DNA of 64,000 bases from an uncultured Bacilli bacterium (GCA_934168005.1 CAKPMN010000003.1:5070-69069), one strand, 5' to 3'. Shown: positions 47,639-55,299, counted from the stretch's first letter. Translations and numbers: made by a program. The notes: generated by a model not told the origin, from the letters alone.

Positions 47639-48358
47639 ATGTTAGTGAAAAATATATCTGTTAATAGCTTTATTTTGCTATTAAAATATGCATTTGAGAC
47701 ATGCAACTATATCTCATTATTTGAACATTATTATAATGATCGTTGTGGAGAAGATATTAGAAATTTAATACTAGAAGAAGAAAATTTAAACAGGAAAGAA
47801 TTTTTTCAGAAATATGTATTTGATGATATATCTAATATATGTAAATTATATGAAGATAATAAAAAAATTCAATTTCTTGTGAAACCGTTTTATGAACAAA
47901 TTAGTTTTAAAGAATTTTCAATAGAGAAAGTTACAAATATGTATATAAAAAGAGCTATTGAGAATTATTTTTATAAATATAATATAAGAAACTTTTTGTA
48001 TCAGCATTTTTGTTGCATTAAATGTGTGAAAAATGTATACCCTGAGCTTACAAGAGGAATTGAGCCATATGGAATAACTTATTATTTAAGTATTGATAAT
48101 AAAACGAAAAATTCGTTATTAGATAAAAAAAATATCTGGGATTGGAAATATCCATACAGCTTAGAAGATCTTTGCTTTTTAAGAAATAATCAATATTGGC
48201 TTAAATCCGTTGCTCATGAAAAAATATGCAATATTTATTGTGAATCAGAGGAAGAATATGAATATTTGAAGTCTATAGGTATTGAATTTTATGATAATAA
48301 ATACGTACCTATATCTGAAATAGAGAAAAAGGAATTGATAGTAGCTGGATTAAATTAA
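47639..48358 (+). CDS. putative immunity protein 1 of the RHS toxin
   Basis: 239 residues, soluble, directly after the toxin (16-base gap), with AGAGGAG before the ATG. No family is recognised. The C-terminal 60 residues (from about CFLRNNQYWLKSVAHEKICN) are almost the same as in the protein at 49585, while the first 170 are only distantly similar. Such a variable/conserved mosaic beside toxin tips that differ only in their tails fits cognate immunity proteins. Inference from context. Confidence 0.65.
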   Translation: MLVKNISVNSFILLLKYAFETCNYISLFEHYYNDRCGEDIRNLILEEENLNRKEFFQKYVFDDISNICKLYEDNKKIQFLVKPFYEQISFKEFSIEKVTNMYIKRAIENYFYKYNIRNFLYQHFCCIKCVKNVYPELTRGIEPYGITYYLSIDNKTKNSLLDKKNIWDWKYPYSLEDLCFLRNNQYWLKSVAHEKICNIYCESEEEYEYLKSIGIEFYDNKYVPISEIEKKELIVAGLN

Positions 48359-48377
48359 TAGTTACTTTGGAAAATAT
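48178..48377 (+). repeat. direct repeat, 3' part of immunity genes, copy 1
   Basis: About 200 bp, roughly 90 percent or more identical by eye to 50123-50322, including the stop codon and TAATAGTTACTT beyond it. Confidence 0.85.
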
Positions 48378-48380
48378 AGT

Positions 48381-48737
48381 ATGATCAAGAAAATTAATGT
48401 AAATTGGAAAAGAATAGTATTATTGATTATAATCATACTTATAGCTTATCTTTTGTTTTTTAGTAAATTAAGAATGATGTGGTTACCTGAAGGAGAATAT
48501 ATTGAGAGTGTTACTTCTCCTAATGGTAAATATACGTTAAGGTCTTATAAATATAGTGGTGGAGCTACAACAGATTGGCATTTAAGAGTAGAAGTAGTGG
48601 AAAATGAAACTAGAAAATCATTTAATATATATTATAAGTATCATGAATACGATTCAGATATGAAATGGATTGATAATGAAAATGTTATAATTAATGATCG
48701 GAAAATGAACATTCATAAAGACTATGTTTTAGAATGA
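48381..48737 (+). CDS. DUF5412-like membrane protein
   Basis: 118 residues: basic start, one membrane helix (about 11-30), then an extracellular beta domain with SVTSPNGKYTLRSYKYSGG and TTDWHLRVEVVEN, which matches the DUF5412 family. The family often appears beside polymorphic toxin loci and may be immunity-related; no function is proven. It sits between immunity gene 1 and the duplicated tip, and its last codons overlap the edge of the duplication. No good ribosome binding site is seen. Confidence 0.7.
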   Translation: MIKKINVNWKRIVLLIIIILIAYLLFFSKLRMMWLPEGEYIESVTSPNGKYTLRSYKYSGGATTDWHLRVEVVENETRKSFNIYYKYHEYDSDMKWIDNENVIINDRKMNIHKDYVLE

Positions 48738-49569
48738 CAATAAAGATGTATTAGCAAACTATACATACGATTCTTGGGGAAAAATTATTTCTATAAAAGA
48801 TAATAATAATACTGAAATAACATCAAATACTCACATAGCAAATATAAACTCATTTAGATATAGAAGTTATTACTATGATTCAGAAACTAAACTATATTAT
48901 TTAAATAGTAGATATTATAATCCAGAATGGGGAAGATTTATAAATGCAGATGGAACAATAGGAGCAAATGAAGATATCTTATCTTATAACTTATATATTT
49001 ATGTAAGTAATAATCCAGTTAATAATGTTGATATAGATGGACATTTTGCATTAACAATGTTTTCTAATATGATATATACAGCAATTGTGGTAGTAACAGC
49101 GATAGTGGTTAGTAAAACTATAAGCAATACTTTATCTGGTACAAGCTTAGCTTTTCCGACGCGAAAACGACTTGAAATGCCAGATTTGACAAAGGTCAAA
49201 TCTAAAGCTGAAGCCAAATCAAAAACAAAATCTAAGGTTACTTCTAAAGTTGCCGCTGTTTCAAAAGCTAAAGAAGATGTTACTAAGAAAGATGTAACTA
49301 AACCTTGTACGCGTGCTAAATTAGTAAAAAATGATGTTAAAAGATATGGCGAAAGACTTAGTGTTGAAGAGACAGCTAATATTGTTATGAGAGGGAATGA
49401 TGTAATGTGTGATACTGAACTTGATGTATGGCTTGTTGGAAATGAAATAAATGGTGGCATATACTATGACGGTAAACATAGGGAATTACCTAATTACTAT
49501 TTTCATTATCATCCAAATATTTGGAACTCTTCGAATGGTGAACATCCACACATATGGTATTTAAATTAG
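48733..49569 (+). pseudogene. orphan RHS C-terminal tip without start codon
   Basis: Open frame of 278 codons beginning right after a stop (TAG at 48730). It repeats the RHS C-terminal region from NKDVLANYTYDSWG onward, including the RHS core end, membrane-like helix and linker, then has a different tail (ELPNYYFHYHPNIW, HPHIWYLN). The first ATG in frame is at 49057, after the RHS core, with no ribosome binding site. Such start-less cassettes are known in RHS loci as silent alternative tips that can recombine onto the full-length gene. Its own immunity gene follows. Confidence 0.85.
48734..49427 (+). repeat. direct repeat, RHS C-terminal region, copy 2
   Basis: Second copy of the 694-bp repeat of 46793-47486, with only a few substitutions. 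Confidence 0.95.
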
Positions 49570-49584
49570 AAAAGAGATGAAAAA

Positions 49585-50304
49585 ATGCTTGTAAAAAATT
49601 TTTCTAAAGATAGTTTTATTAAATTGAAAAAATATGCTATTGACAGAAGCAATTATATTTCTTTCTTTATTCAATATAACCGTTGTCATGAGTGTAGTGC
49701 TTCGATAATTCAAACTATTCTTGAAATAGAAAAAAATGATGAAAACTCATTTTTTAAAACCTATACAATAGATGACATTTCAAATTTGAGTGAAAAATAT
49801 AAGAATATTTATAAGATTAAAAAAATAGTTGAAATGTATTTGAAAAATTATATTAAAAATGATATTTGCATTGAAAAAGTTACTGAAAGTTACATCTATA
49901 TAGCACTTACTGACGCATTTTATAAGTATTATTCAAAAGAAAATTTAAAAAATTATATGAGTGAGTTAGTATATGAAGAAAAACAATTTTATGGGCAAAA
50001 TAATTATTTGTTTGGAATAACTTATTATTTCAAGAATACAGGAAAAGTAAAGAAAGATATTTTGGAAAGTGATAAGATTTTATGGGAATGGATTTTTCCG
50101 TATTGTCAGGAAAATATTTGTTTTTTAAGAAATAATCAATATTGGCTTAAATCAGTTGCTCATGAAAAAATATGCAATATTTATTGCGAATCAGAGGAAG
50201 AATATGAATATCTGAAGTCTATAGGTATTGAATTTTATGAAGATAAATATGTACCTATATCTGAAATAGAGAGAAAAGAATTGATGGTAGCTGGATTAGA
50301 TTAA
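49585..50304 (+). CDS. putative immunity protein 2
   Basis: 239 residues, the same length as the protein at 47639. The C-terminal 60 residues are almost identical (RNNQYWLKSVAHEKICNIYC) and the N-terminal part diverges. AAAGAGATG lies before the ATG. It follows the orphan tip by 15 bases, as expected for a silent toxin/immunity cassette whose immunity gene remains active. No known family. Confidence 0.65.
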   Translation: MLVKNFSKDSFIKLKKYAIDRSNYISFFIQYNRCHECSASIIQTILEIEKNDENSFFKTYTIDDISNLSEKYKNIYKIKKIVEMYLKNYIKNDICIEKVTESYIYIALTDAFYKYYSKENLKNYMSELVYEEKQFYGQNNYLFGITYYFKNTGKVKKDILESDKILWEWIFPYCQENICFLRNNQYWLKSVAHEKICNIYCESEEEYEYLKSIGIEFYEDKYVPISEIERKELMVAGLD

Positions 50305-50322
50305 TAGTTACTTAGAAAAATA
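50123..50322 (+). repeat. direct repeat, 3' part of immunity genes, copy 2
   Basis: Partner of 48178-48377. Confidence 0.85.
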
Positions 50323-50369
50323 TAATATAAAAATAATTATATGTTAAAATTATTTTGTAAAACATTCTG

Positions 50370-50402
50370 AAGAGATTCTAAAAAAATAGAATTTCTTTTT
50401 AT
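50370..50402 (+). terminator. terminator before the lysis genes
   Basis: AGAGATTCTA / TAGAATTTCT stem with one G-T pair and following T-run. The holin-type genes would then need their own promoter or read-through. Confidence 0.6.
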
Positions 50403-50418
50403 ATAGAGGAGAGTTAAA

Positions 50419-50718
50419 ATGGTACAAATTATTTTTGAATATTGGTTGGAACTTTTATTAACTTCTTTAACAACAGGAATAATATATATATTTAAACAAT
50501 ATGTTGGTCTAAAAAATGGTGTAAAGGCAATGCTTAGAAATGAAATTGTGAGAATATATGAAAATTATTCAAAATTAGGGTATTGCCCTAGTTATATGAA
50601 AGAAAATGTAAGCGAAATATATGTAAGTTATCATAAATTAAAAGGAAATGGAATGGCTACTTATATGATAAATGAAATTTATAAATTACCAAATGAATTT
50701 AAGGAGAGTGATGTATGA
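50419..50718 (+). CDS. small membrane protein of the lysis cassette
   Basis: 99 residues with one N-terminal membrane helix (about 7-28, YWLELLLTSLTTGIIYIF) and a basic, helical C-terminal part. Proteins of this shape are found next to holin and endolysin genes of Firmicutes phages; a holin or accessory role is likely but not proven. AGAGGAGAG precedes the ATG. Overlaps the next gene by 4 bases. Confidence 0.7.
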   Translation: MVQIIFEYWLELLLTSLTTGIIYIFKQYVGLKNGVKAMLRNEIVRIYENYSKLGYCPSYMKENVSEIYVSYHKLKGNGMATYMINEIYKLPNEFKESDV

Positions 50719-50918
50719 AAGAAAAAATAATCATCCAATTTTGTGAATTATTAAAAGTAAAATCTATTATTACATTAATAGCCTTTATAGCTTTTTTCTA
50801 CTTGGCTATTAATTCGAAATTAGACACTGATAATTTTATGTTAGTGTTAGGAATGATTACAACTTATTTTTTTAATAAAGATCAAAAAGAAGAGGAGCAC
50901 CATGAAGAAGGCAATTGA
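50715..50918 (+). CDS. holin-like protein
   Basis: 67 residues: SIITLIAFIAFFYLAIN membrane helix, a second weak hydrophobic segment (FMLVLGMITTYFF), and a charged tail (DQKEEEHHEEGN). Small two-helix layout with charged C-terminus is typical of phage holins. AGGAG precedes the ATG. It overlaps the lysozyme gene by 17 bases, the classical holin-endolysin order. Similar in shape to the 57-residue protein at 53201-53374 on the other strand. Confidence 0.75.
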   Translation: MKEKIIIQFCELLKVKSIITLIAFIAFFYLAINSKLDTDNFMLVLGMITTYFFNKDQKEEEHHEEGN

Positions 50919-51759
50919 TATATCTTATTATCAAAAAAATGTTGATTATAAAAAAGTAAAAGAATCTGGTATTGAAATGGTAATTCTTAGAGCAGGTTTT
51001 ACAGGCTATGGAATTAATAAACTAAAAAATAAAGATAAGCTATTTGAAGAACATTACAATGGTTTTAAAAATGTAGGTATTCCAATAGGTGTCTATTGGT
51101 ATTCTTGTGCATATACAGAAGAAGAAGCGGAAGAAGAAGCGTTAAAAGTTCTAGAAATTGTGAAAAACAAAGAAATTGAACTACCTATATTTATTGATGT
51201 TGAAGACAATCATGATATTACAAAATCAGGTTTAGCAAAGCAAAATCAATATGAACTCAGTCGTAATGAGTTAACTAAAGTAGTTGCAAGATTCTGTGAA
51301 ATAATAGAAAAAAATGGCTATTATGTTGGAATATATGCTAGTACGCATTGGTTAAATAAAAAGCTAGACATGAATATTTTAAAAAGATATGATATTTGGG
51401 TAGCTCATTATAATGTAAAGAAACCAACCTATAATGGAACTTATGGGATATGGCAATATACATCAAAAGGAAATGTTAGTGGCATAAATGGCAATGTTGA
51501 TTTGGATTACATATATAAAGCATATCCAGATATTATTAGGAATAAAGGGCTTAATAACTTATCACAGAAAAAATATGATAAAAATAATTCAGAAGAAAAT
51601 ATATATTACAAAGTTCAGAAAGGTGACAACCTTACCAAAATAGCTAAAAAATATAATATTGATTTAAGAATATTGTATGAAGAAAATAAAAATATTATTG
51701 GTAATAATCCTAATTTAATTTATCCGAATCAAATTTTAAAAATAACAAAAAAATATTAA
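50902..51759 (+). CDS. GH25 lysozyme with LysM domain
   Basis: Endolysin that cleaves the glycan backbone of peptidoglycan. 285 residues: GH25 domain about 1-205 (AIDISYYQKNVDYKKVK, GVYWYSCAY, FIDVED with acidic catalytic residues, GIWQYTSKG, VDLDYIY), then a LysM wall-binding repeat about 234-284 (YKVQKGDNLTKIAKKYNI). No signal peptide, so it needs a holin to leave the cell, and holin-like genes precede it. AGAGGAGC precedes the ATG. Confidence 0.93.
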   Translation: MKKAIDISYYQKNVDYKKVKESGIEMVILRAGFTGYGINKLKNKDKLFEEHYNGFKNVGIPIGVYWYSCAYTEEEAEEEALKVLEIVKNKEIELPIFIDVEDNHDITKSGLAKQNQYELSRNELTKVVARFCEIIEKNGYYVGIYASTHWLNKKLDMNILKRYDIWVAHYNVKKPTYNGTYGIWQYTSKGNVSGINGNVDLDYIYKAYPDIIRNKGLNNLSQKKYDKNNSEENIYYKVQKGDNLTKIAKKYNIDLRILYEENKNIIGNNPNLIYPNQILKITKKY

Positions 51760-51765
51760 AAATAC

Positions 51766-51818
51766 ACTTCAAAAAATGTTTTCTAGTGAGGAATATAGTG
51801 AAGAGTTTGTCCTCTTCG
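51766..51818. repeat. noncoding flanking element, copy B
   Basis: ACTTCAAAAAAT, 8 variable bases, GTGAGGAATATAGTGAAGA, and a hairpin closing CTCTTCG. Same spacing as copy A; the hairpin loop differs. It starts 6 bases after the lysozyme stop codon. Confidence 0.7.
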
Positions 51819-51854
51819 TTTGACTAAAAAAATAATAGAAGGGAGAGAGTATAT

Positions 51855-52511
51855 ATGATAGAAAGTAATTCATCTGATTTTACAATGGATGATATTTATT
51901 TTAAAGATGCATTTACTATTGAAAATGATAAGTTAAATTTAGAAGTAAATGATATAACTGCTGATTCGATAATCTCAAAAAATAATAAATTTAGTTTAGA
52001 TTCTGAAGGTAATTTAGTGGTAAAAACTATTACCCCAACAGATGGTATTGCTAATATATCAGGTTTAGGTAATTTGATATATCCAGTTGGAAGTATATAT
52101 ATTTCAACAAACTCTGTTGATCCATCTGTCTTATTTGGAGGAATGTGGGAATTAAAGAAGAATCGTTTTCTAATTGGAGCAGGCGATAATTATTCTATTG
52201 GTGCAATAGGTGGCGATACTACTTTTAATACAAGTTCTTATTCAGGTTTGACAGGTAGTACAGCACTTACAATAAATCAAATTCCAAGTCATCAACATAA
52301 TATTCAAGGTTATAATAATTCTGGATCATCAGTTACTTGGACAGATAGAGCTATAAGTTATCAAGCTAATTCAAAAGGTTATAGTTCTGGCATTAGGACT
52401 AGTTATGTTGGAGGTAGCGAAGGTCATAATCACACTTTAGAGCCTCATCAACATAGTGTGTCTGTTTTGCCTCCTTACCTAGCAGTTAATATTTGGGAAA
52501 GAATTAGATAA
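51855..52511 (+). CDS. phage tail collar/baseplate-like protein
   Basis: 218 residues. The C-terminal 130 residues carry the phage tail pattern: GNLIYPVGSIYISTNS, VLFGGMWELKKNRFLIG, NQIPSHQHN, GHNHTLEPHQHS and PPYLAVNIWERI. Such domains end tail fibres or baseplate proteins and bind receptors, with His-rich metal-binding loops. The N-terminal 70 residues have no signal peptide and may link to a larger structure. GGGAGAG precedes the ATG. No other tail gene is in the island, so this may be a remnant or a separate adhesin-like part. Confidence 0.85.
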   Translation: MIESNSSDFTMDDIYFKDAFTIENDKLNLEVNDITADSIISKNNKFSLDSEGNLVVKTITPTDGIANISGLGNLIYPVGSIYISTNSVDPSVLFGGMWELKKNRFLIGAGDNYSIGAIGGDTTFNTSSYSGLTGSTALTINQIPSHQHNIQGYNNSGSSVTWTDRAISYQANSKGYSSGIRTSYVGGSEGHNHTLEPHQHSVSVLPPYLAVNIWERIR

Positions 52512-52528
52512 TTATTTTTTTAGTACGA

Positions 52529-52562
52529 ATAACCCTCGGATTATTTTCCGGGGGTTATTTTG
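52529..52562 (+). terminator. terminator after the tail-collar gene
   Basis: AACCCTCGG / CCGGGGGTT stem (one G-T pair). Confidence 0.8.
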
Positions 52563-52575
52563 AAAAGTTTTTGCA

Positions 52576-52603
52576 TTAAAAAGAAAGTCATTAGACTTTC
52601 TTT
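52576..52603 (-). terminator. terminator of the minus-strand endopeptidase gene
   Basis: AAGAAAGTC / GACTTTCTT stem, T-run on the minus strand; includes the stop codon. Confidence 0.8.
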
Positions 52604-53208
52604 AATTTTCCTTCTTTTAGTAGATTCAATAATTTTATATTTTGTGTTGCGGTTCCTTTATATGAAGTTATACCATTTTTTAAAGCTATTTTTTTTCTAA
52701 ATGTATAGCTACTATCAATTTTTAAACTTTTTAATGCATCTACTAATGAATTTGTGTTTCCTATGTATTTTTTATAATATATATCAGTATTTTTATTAGT
52801 ATTTTCTTCAAATGAATTACTTAAATAATAAGTTGGATTGATTCTACTTTTTTCTTTCCATACTTCAAAATGTAGGTGTTTTCCATATGCATTTCCTGAG
52901 TCACCCATATATCCTAAAATATCACCTTTTTTGACTTTTTGATTCTTTTTTACTTTCACATATTCTAAGTGAGCATATAATGTATAATAGTTATTATTAT
53001 GTTTGATTTTTATAAAATTTCCATATGATTCATTTCCTTTTGAATTTTTATTATTAGTTTTGCCTGTCTGTATTAATATAACTGTTCCATCACTGTGAGC
53101 TGTTATAAAATCAAGAGTGTGGTTTTTACCTACAATATCAATAGCTTGATGACTTTTAGAATATTTATTTGTAATAATTGCTTCTTTACTTTTTAATACT
53201 CTATTCAT
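52591..53208 (-). CDS. M23 endopeptidase (endolysin type)
   Basis: 205 residues: LytM/M23 zinc peptidase domain about 15-135 with HQAIDIVG (H-x3-D), YTLYAHLE and GKHLHFEV (H-x-H), then a C-terminal repeat (SLVDALKSLKIDSSYTFRKK, NGITSYKGTATQNIKLLNLL) of the cell-wall-binding kind found in phage endolysins. No signal peptide. AAGAAGGA precedes the ATG, inside the end of the holin-like gene at 53201. Convergent to the tail-collar gene. Confidence 0.9.
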   Translation of the reverse strand: MNRVLKSKEAIITNKYSKSHQAIDIVGKNHTLDFITAHSDGTVILIQTGKTNNKNSKGNESYGNFIKIKHNNNYYTLYAHLEYVKVKKNQKVKKGDILGYMGDSGNAYGKHLHFEVWKEKSRINPTYYLSNSFEENTNKNTDIYYKKYIGNTNSLVDALKSLKIDSSYTFRKKIALKNGITSYKGTATQNIKLLNLLKEGKLKKV

Positions 53209-53374
53209 TTTTATCCTTCTTTCTCGTAAAAAAATAGGTTATTGTCATTGTTATAATATTGCTGAAGAGTAAGAAAATATCTTTGTTTAGTTCTACTCCT
53301 TTTATAATTGCTATATTTAAAGTGATAATTAGTGAAATAGCAATTATACTTTTAGTATTAAAAATTCTTTTCAT
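53201..53374 (-). CDS. small holin-like protein, 57 aa
   Basis: Short gene on the minus strand with AAAGGAGGA before its ATG (start at 53374). The protein begins MKRIFNTKSIIAISLII, has two hydrophobic stretches (IIAISLIITLNIAI and FLLFSNIITMTITYFF) and a basic end (TRKKDKNE). Shape and place, overlapping the M23 gene start by 8 bases, mark it as a holin partner. It resembles the 67-residue holin-like protein at 50715. Confidence 0.7.
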   Translation of the reverse strand: MKRIFNTKSIIAISLIITLNIAIIKGVELNKDIFLLFSNIITMTITYFFTRKKDKNE

Positions 53375-53493
53375 ATTCCTCCTTTCTTACAATACATTAT
53401 GCATATTAGAATTTATTGTTTGTTTTAAAGTAACATGTGTTCTAAATTTTATATAAAAACATATCTTTAAATAGGTAAAACTGGAGGAAAGAT

Positions 53494-53988
53494 ATGATTA
53501 ATAAGAAAAATTTATGGTTTTTAACATTATTTAGTTTGATTTTAGTATTAAGCGTTTATTACATAACTATGCCATCTGAATTATTACTTCCAAGCGCTTA
53601 TACTGGAAATGATGATTCTAAAAGTACTGTTACATCTTTAGAAAGTGAAATTTTAACTGCTCTTAGAACTTCTTCTGATCAAGAACTTATGGAAGAGATG
53701 GATGCCTTAAAATTAGTTCTAAATGATTCTAATGCAAGTGCACAATCTAAAAATGAAGCTTTTGATAAAATGAAGAATTTGAATATTAATAAATCAAAAG
53801 AAATAGAAATAGAAAAAATTATAAAAGATAAACTTAAAGTTGATACTTTTGTTAAAATAAAAGATGACAAAGTTAAAGTAACAGTTGATAAAAAAGAACA
53901 CGATGTATCATTTTCTAACTCTATTATGAGATTAGTTCAAGAACAATTTGATACAAAAAAATATATAACAGTAGAATTTAAAGGATAA
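53494..53988 (+). CDS. spoIIIAH: stage III sporulation protein AH (SpoIIIAH)
   Basis: Mother-cell half of the channel that joins SpoIIQ of the forespore across the intermembrane space. 164 residues: NKKNLWFLTLFSLILVLSVY membrane start, characteristic of SpoIIIAH, then a linker and the YscJ/FliF-like domain of about 100 residues. The other seven spoIIIA genes, normally just upstream, are not in the window, so the gene stands alone here. GGAGGA precedes the ATG. CATATCTT at 53460 resembles a sigma-E -10 but lacks a good -35. Confidence 0.85.
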   Translation: MINKKNLWFLTLFSLILVLSVYYITMPSELLLPSAYTGNDDSKSTVTSLESEILTALRTSSDQELMEEMDALKLVLNDSNASAQSKNEAFDKMKNLNINKSKEIEIEKIIKDKLKVDTFVKIKDDKVKVTVDKKEHDVSFSNSIMRLVQEQFDTKKYITVEFKG

Positions 53989-54000
53989 CTCCTTTTTTTC
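53979..54000 (+). terminator. terminator after spoIIIAH
   Basis: AAAGGA / TCCTTT stem with T-run, overlapping the stop codon. Confidence 0.65.
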
Positions 54001-54018
54001 TTTTGGGTTTTTATATAC

Positions 54019-54045
54019 ACTAAAATTTCTTTTTAACATAGAATA
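54019..54045 (+). promoter_or_regulatory. sigma-K-like promoter of gerE
   Basis: AC (54019-54020), 16-bp spacer, CATAGAATA (54037-54045), an exact fit to the late mother-cell consensus AC-N16-CATANNNTA. Confidence 0.6.
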
Positions 54046-54091
54046 ATATGAATAAATATAAACCACCCAACTTAGAAAGTGAGGGAGTAAA

Positions 54092-54298
54092 GTGAGTAAA
54101 AATATTTTGACTAAGCGTGAACATGAAGTTTTTGAACTTTTAATTTTGAATAAAACAACATCTGAGATAGCTACAAAATTAAATATAAGTGAAAAGACTG
54201 TTAGAAATCATATTTCTAATGCGATGCAAAAGCTTGGTGTAAAGGGAAGAGCAAGTGCTGTTGTTGAACTTTTAAAATTAGGAGAACTTTCTTTATAA
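54092..54298 (+). CDS. gerE: sporulation regulator GerE
   Basis: 68-residue LuxR-type helix-turn-helix protein (LTKREHEVFELLILNKTTSE, KLNISEKTVRNHISNAMQKL) with no receiver domain, the size and shape of GerE, which regulates late coat genes in the mother cell. GTG start with GAGGGAG upstream. The next gene is gerM, and a sigma-K-like promoter precedes, both in agreement with GerE. A stand-alone LuxR-type regulator of another kind is the alternative. Confidence 0.85.
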   Translation: MSKNILTKREHEVFELLILNKTTSEIATKLNISEKTVRNHISNAMQKLGVKGRASAVVELLKLGELSL

Positions 54299-54323
54299 AA
54301 GTCGCATTTATGCGATTTTTTTT
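54298..54323 (+). terminator. terminator after gerE
   Basis: GTCGCA / TGCGAT stem with T-run. Confidence 0.8.
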
Positions 54324-54348
54324 CATAGAATTTATTAAGAGGTGTTTT

Positions 54349-55299
54349 ATGCTAAAACGTAAATTTACAAAAAAAATTTTAATAACAACTGCTATACTTT
54401 TCTCATATTTTTTAATGACTTTTTTTCCGAAAGATAATAATAAAATAAAACAGTCGTTAGAATATGTATCTAGTTATCCTAAAAGTTCTATTTATCTTAT
54501 TGATCAATATAATATGGTTTCTAGGACGAATGTTTATGTAGAAAATGAAAAAGATATAGTAAAAAAAGCTAAGAATATGATTAATATGTTGATATTAGAA
54601 GGTGAAAGTGAAGTTAAATTACCAAGTGGTTTTAAAGGAATTATTCCAAATGATACTAAAATATTAGATATAAGTTTGGATAATTCTCTTTTAAAGATTA
54701 ATTTTAGTAAAGATATTTTGAATGTTGATAAGTCAAATGAAGAAAAGATGATAGAAGCCATAGTATTTACTTTGACTGAAATAGATGGTATAGATAAAAT
54801 TATTATTTATGTAGAAGGAGATATTTTAAGTAAATTACCTAAGTCTAAAATAAATTTACCTGGTGTTTTAGATAGAAGTTTTGGAATAAATAAAGAATTT
54901 GCTTGTTCTACTTATAATGATTTAAATAAAGTAACTATATATTATGTTAGTAAATATAATGATGATTACTATTATGTTCCAGTAACTAAATATTTAGATA
55001 ATAATGATGATAAAATTAAAATAATAATAGATGAATTATCAAGTAGTTCATTAAGTTCTACTAACCTAATGAGTTTCTTAAATGATGATGTTAAACTTTT
55101 AGCAACATTAGAAGATGTTGATAGTTTAAATTTAGTTTTTAATGAGTATATATTTAGTGATGTTAATACTAAAAATATATTGGAAGAAGTTATTTATTCT
55201 ATAAGTTTATCTGTTAGAGATAATTACGATGTTAAACAGGTTATTTTTAAATATAATGATGATGAAATTTACAAAAGTGTGTTAAAAACTCTTGAATAA
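54349..55299 (+). CDS. gerM: GerM-like sporulation/germination protein
   Basis: 316 residues: N-terminal membrane anchor (FTKKILITTAILFSYFLMTF) and two GerMN domains (about 55-165 with NMLILEGESEVKLPSGFKGI, and about 175-300). GerM is an envelope lipoprotein or membrane protein needed to assemble the SpoIIIA-SpoIIQ complex and for germination; no lipobox is seen here. AGAGGTG precedes ATG 54349; the frame extends upstream without a site. Proximity to spoIIIAH fits that role. Confidence 0.85.
   Translation: MLKRKFTKKILITTAILFSYFLMTFFPKDNNKIKQSLEYVSSYPKSSIYLIDQYNMVSRTNVYVENEKDIVKKAKNMINMLILEGESEVKLPSGFKGIIPNDTKILDISLDNSLLKINFSKDILNVDKSNEEKMIEAIVFTLTEIDGIDKIIIYVEGDILSKLPKSKINLPGVLDRSFGINKEFACSTYNDLNKVTIYYVSKYNDDYYYVPVTKYLDNNDDKIKIIIDELSSSSLSSTNLMSFLNDDVKLLATLEDVDSLNLVFNEYIFSDVNTKNILEEVIYSISLSVRDNYDVKQVIFKYNDDEIYKSVLKTLE

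Noticed and set aside
47058..49460. Two similar minus-strand frames of 153-166 codons
   Set aside because: They mirror the duplicated Lys/Ala-rich linker of the RHS tip and have no ribosome site.
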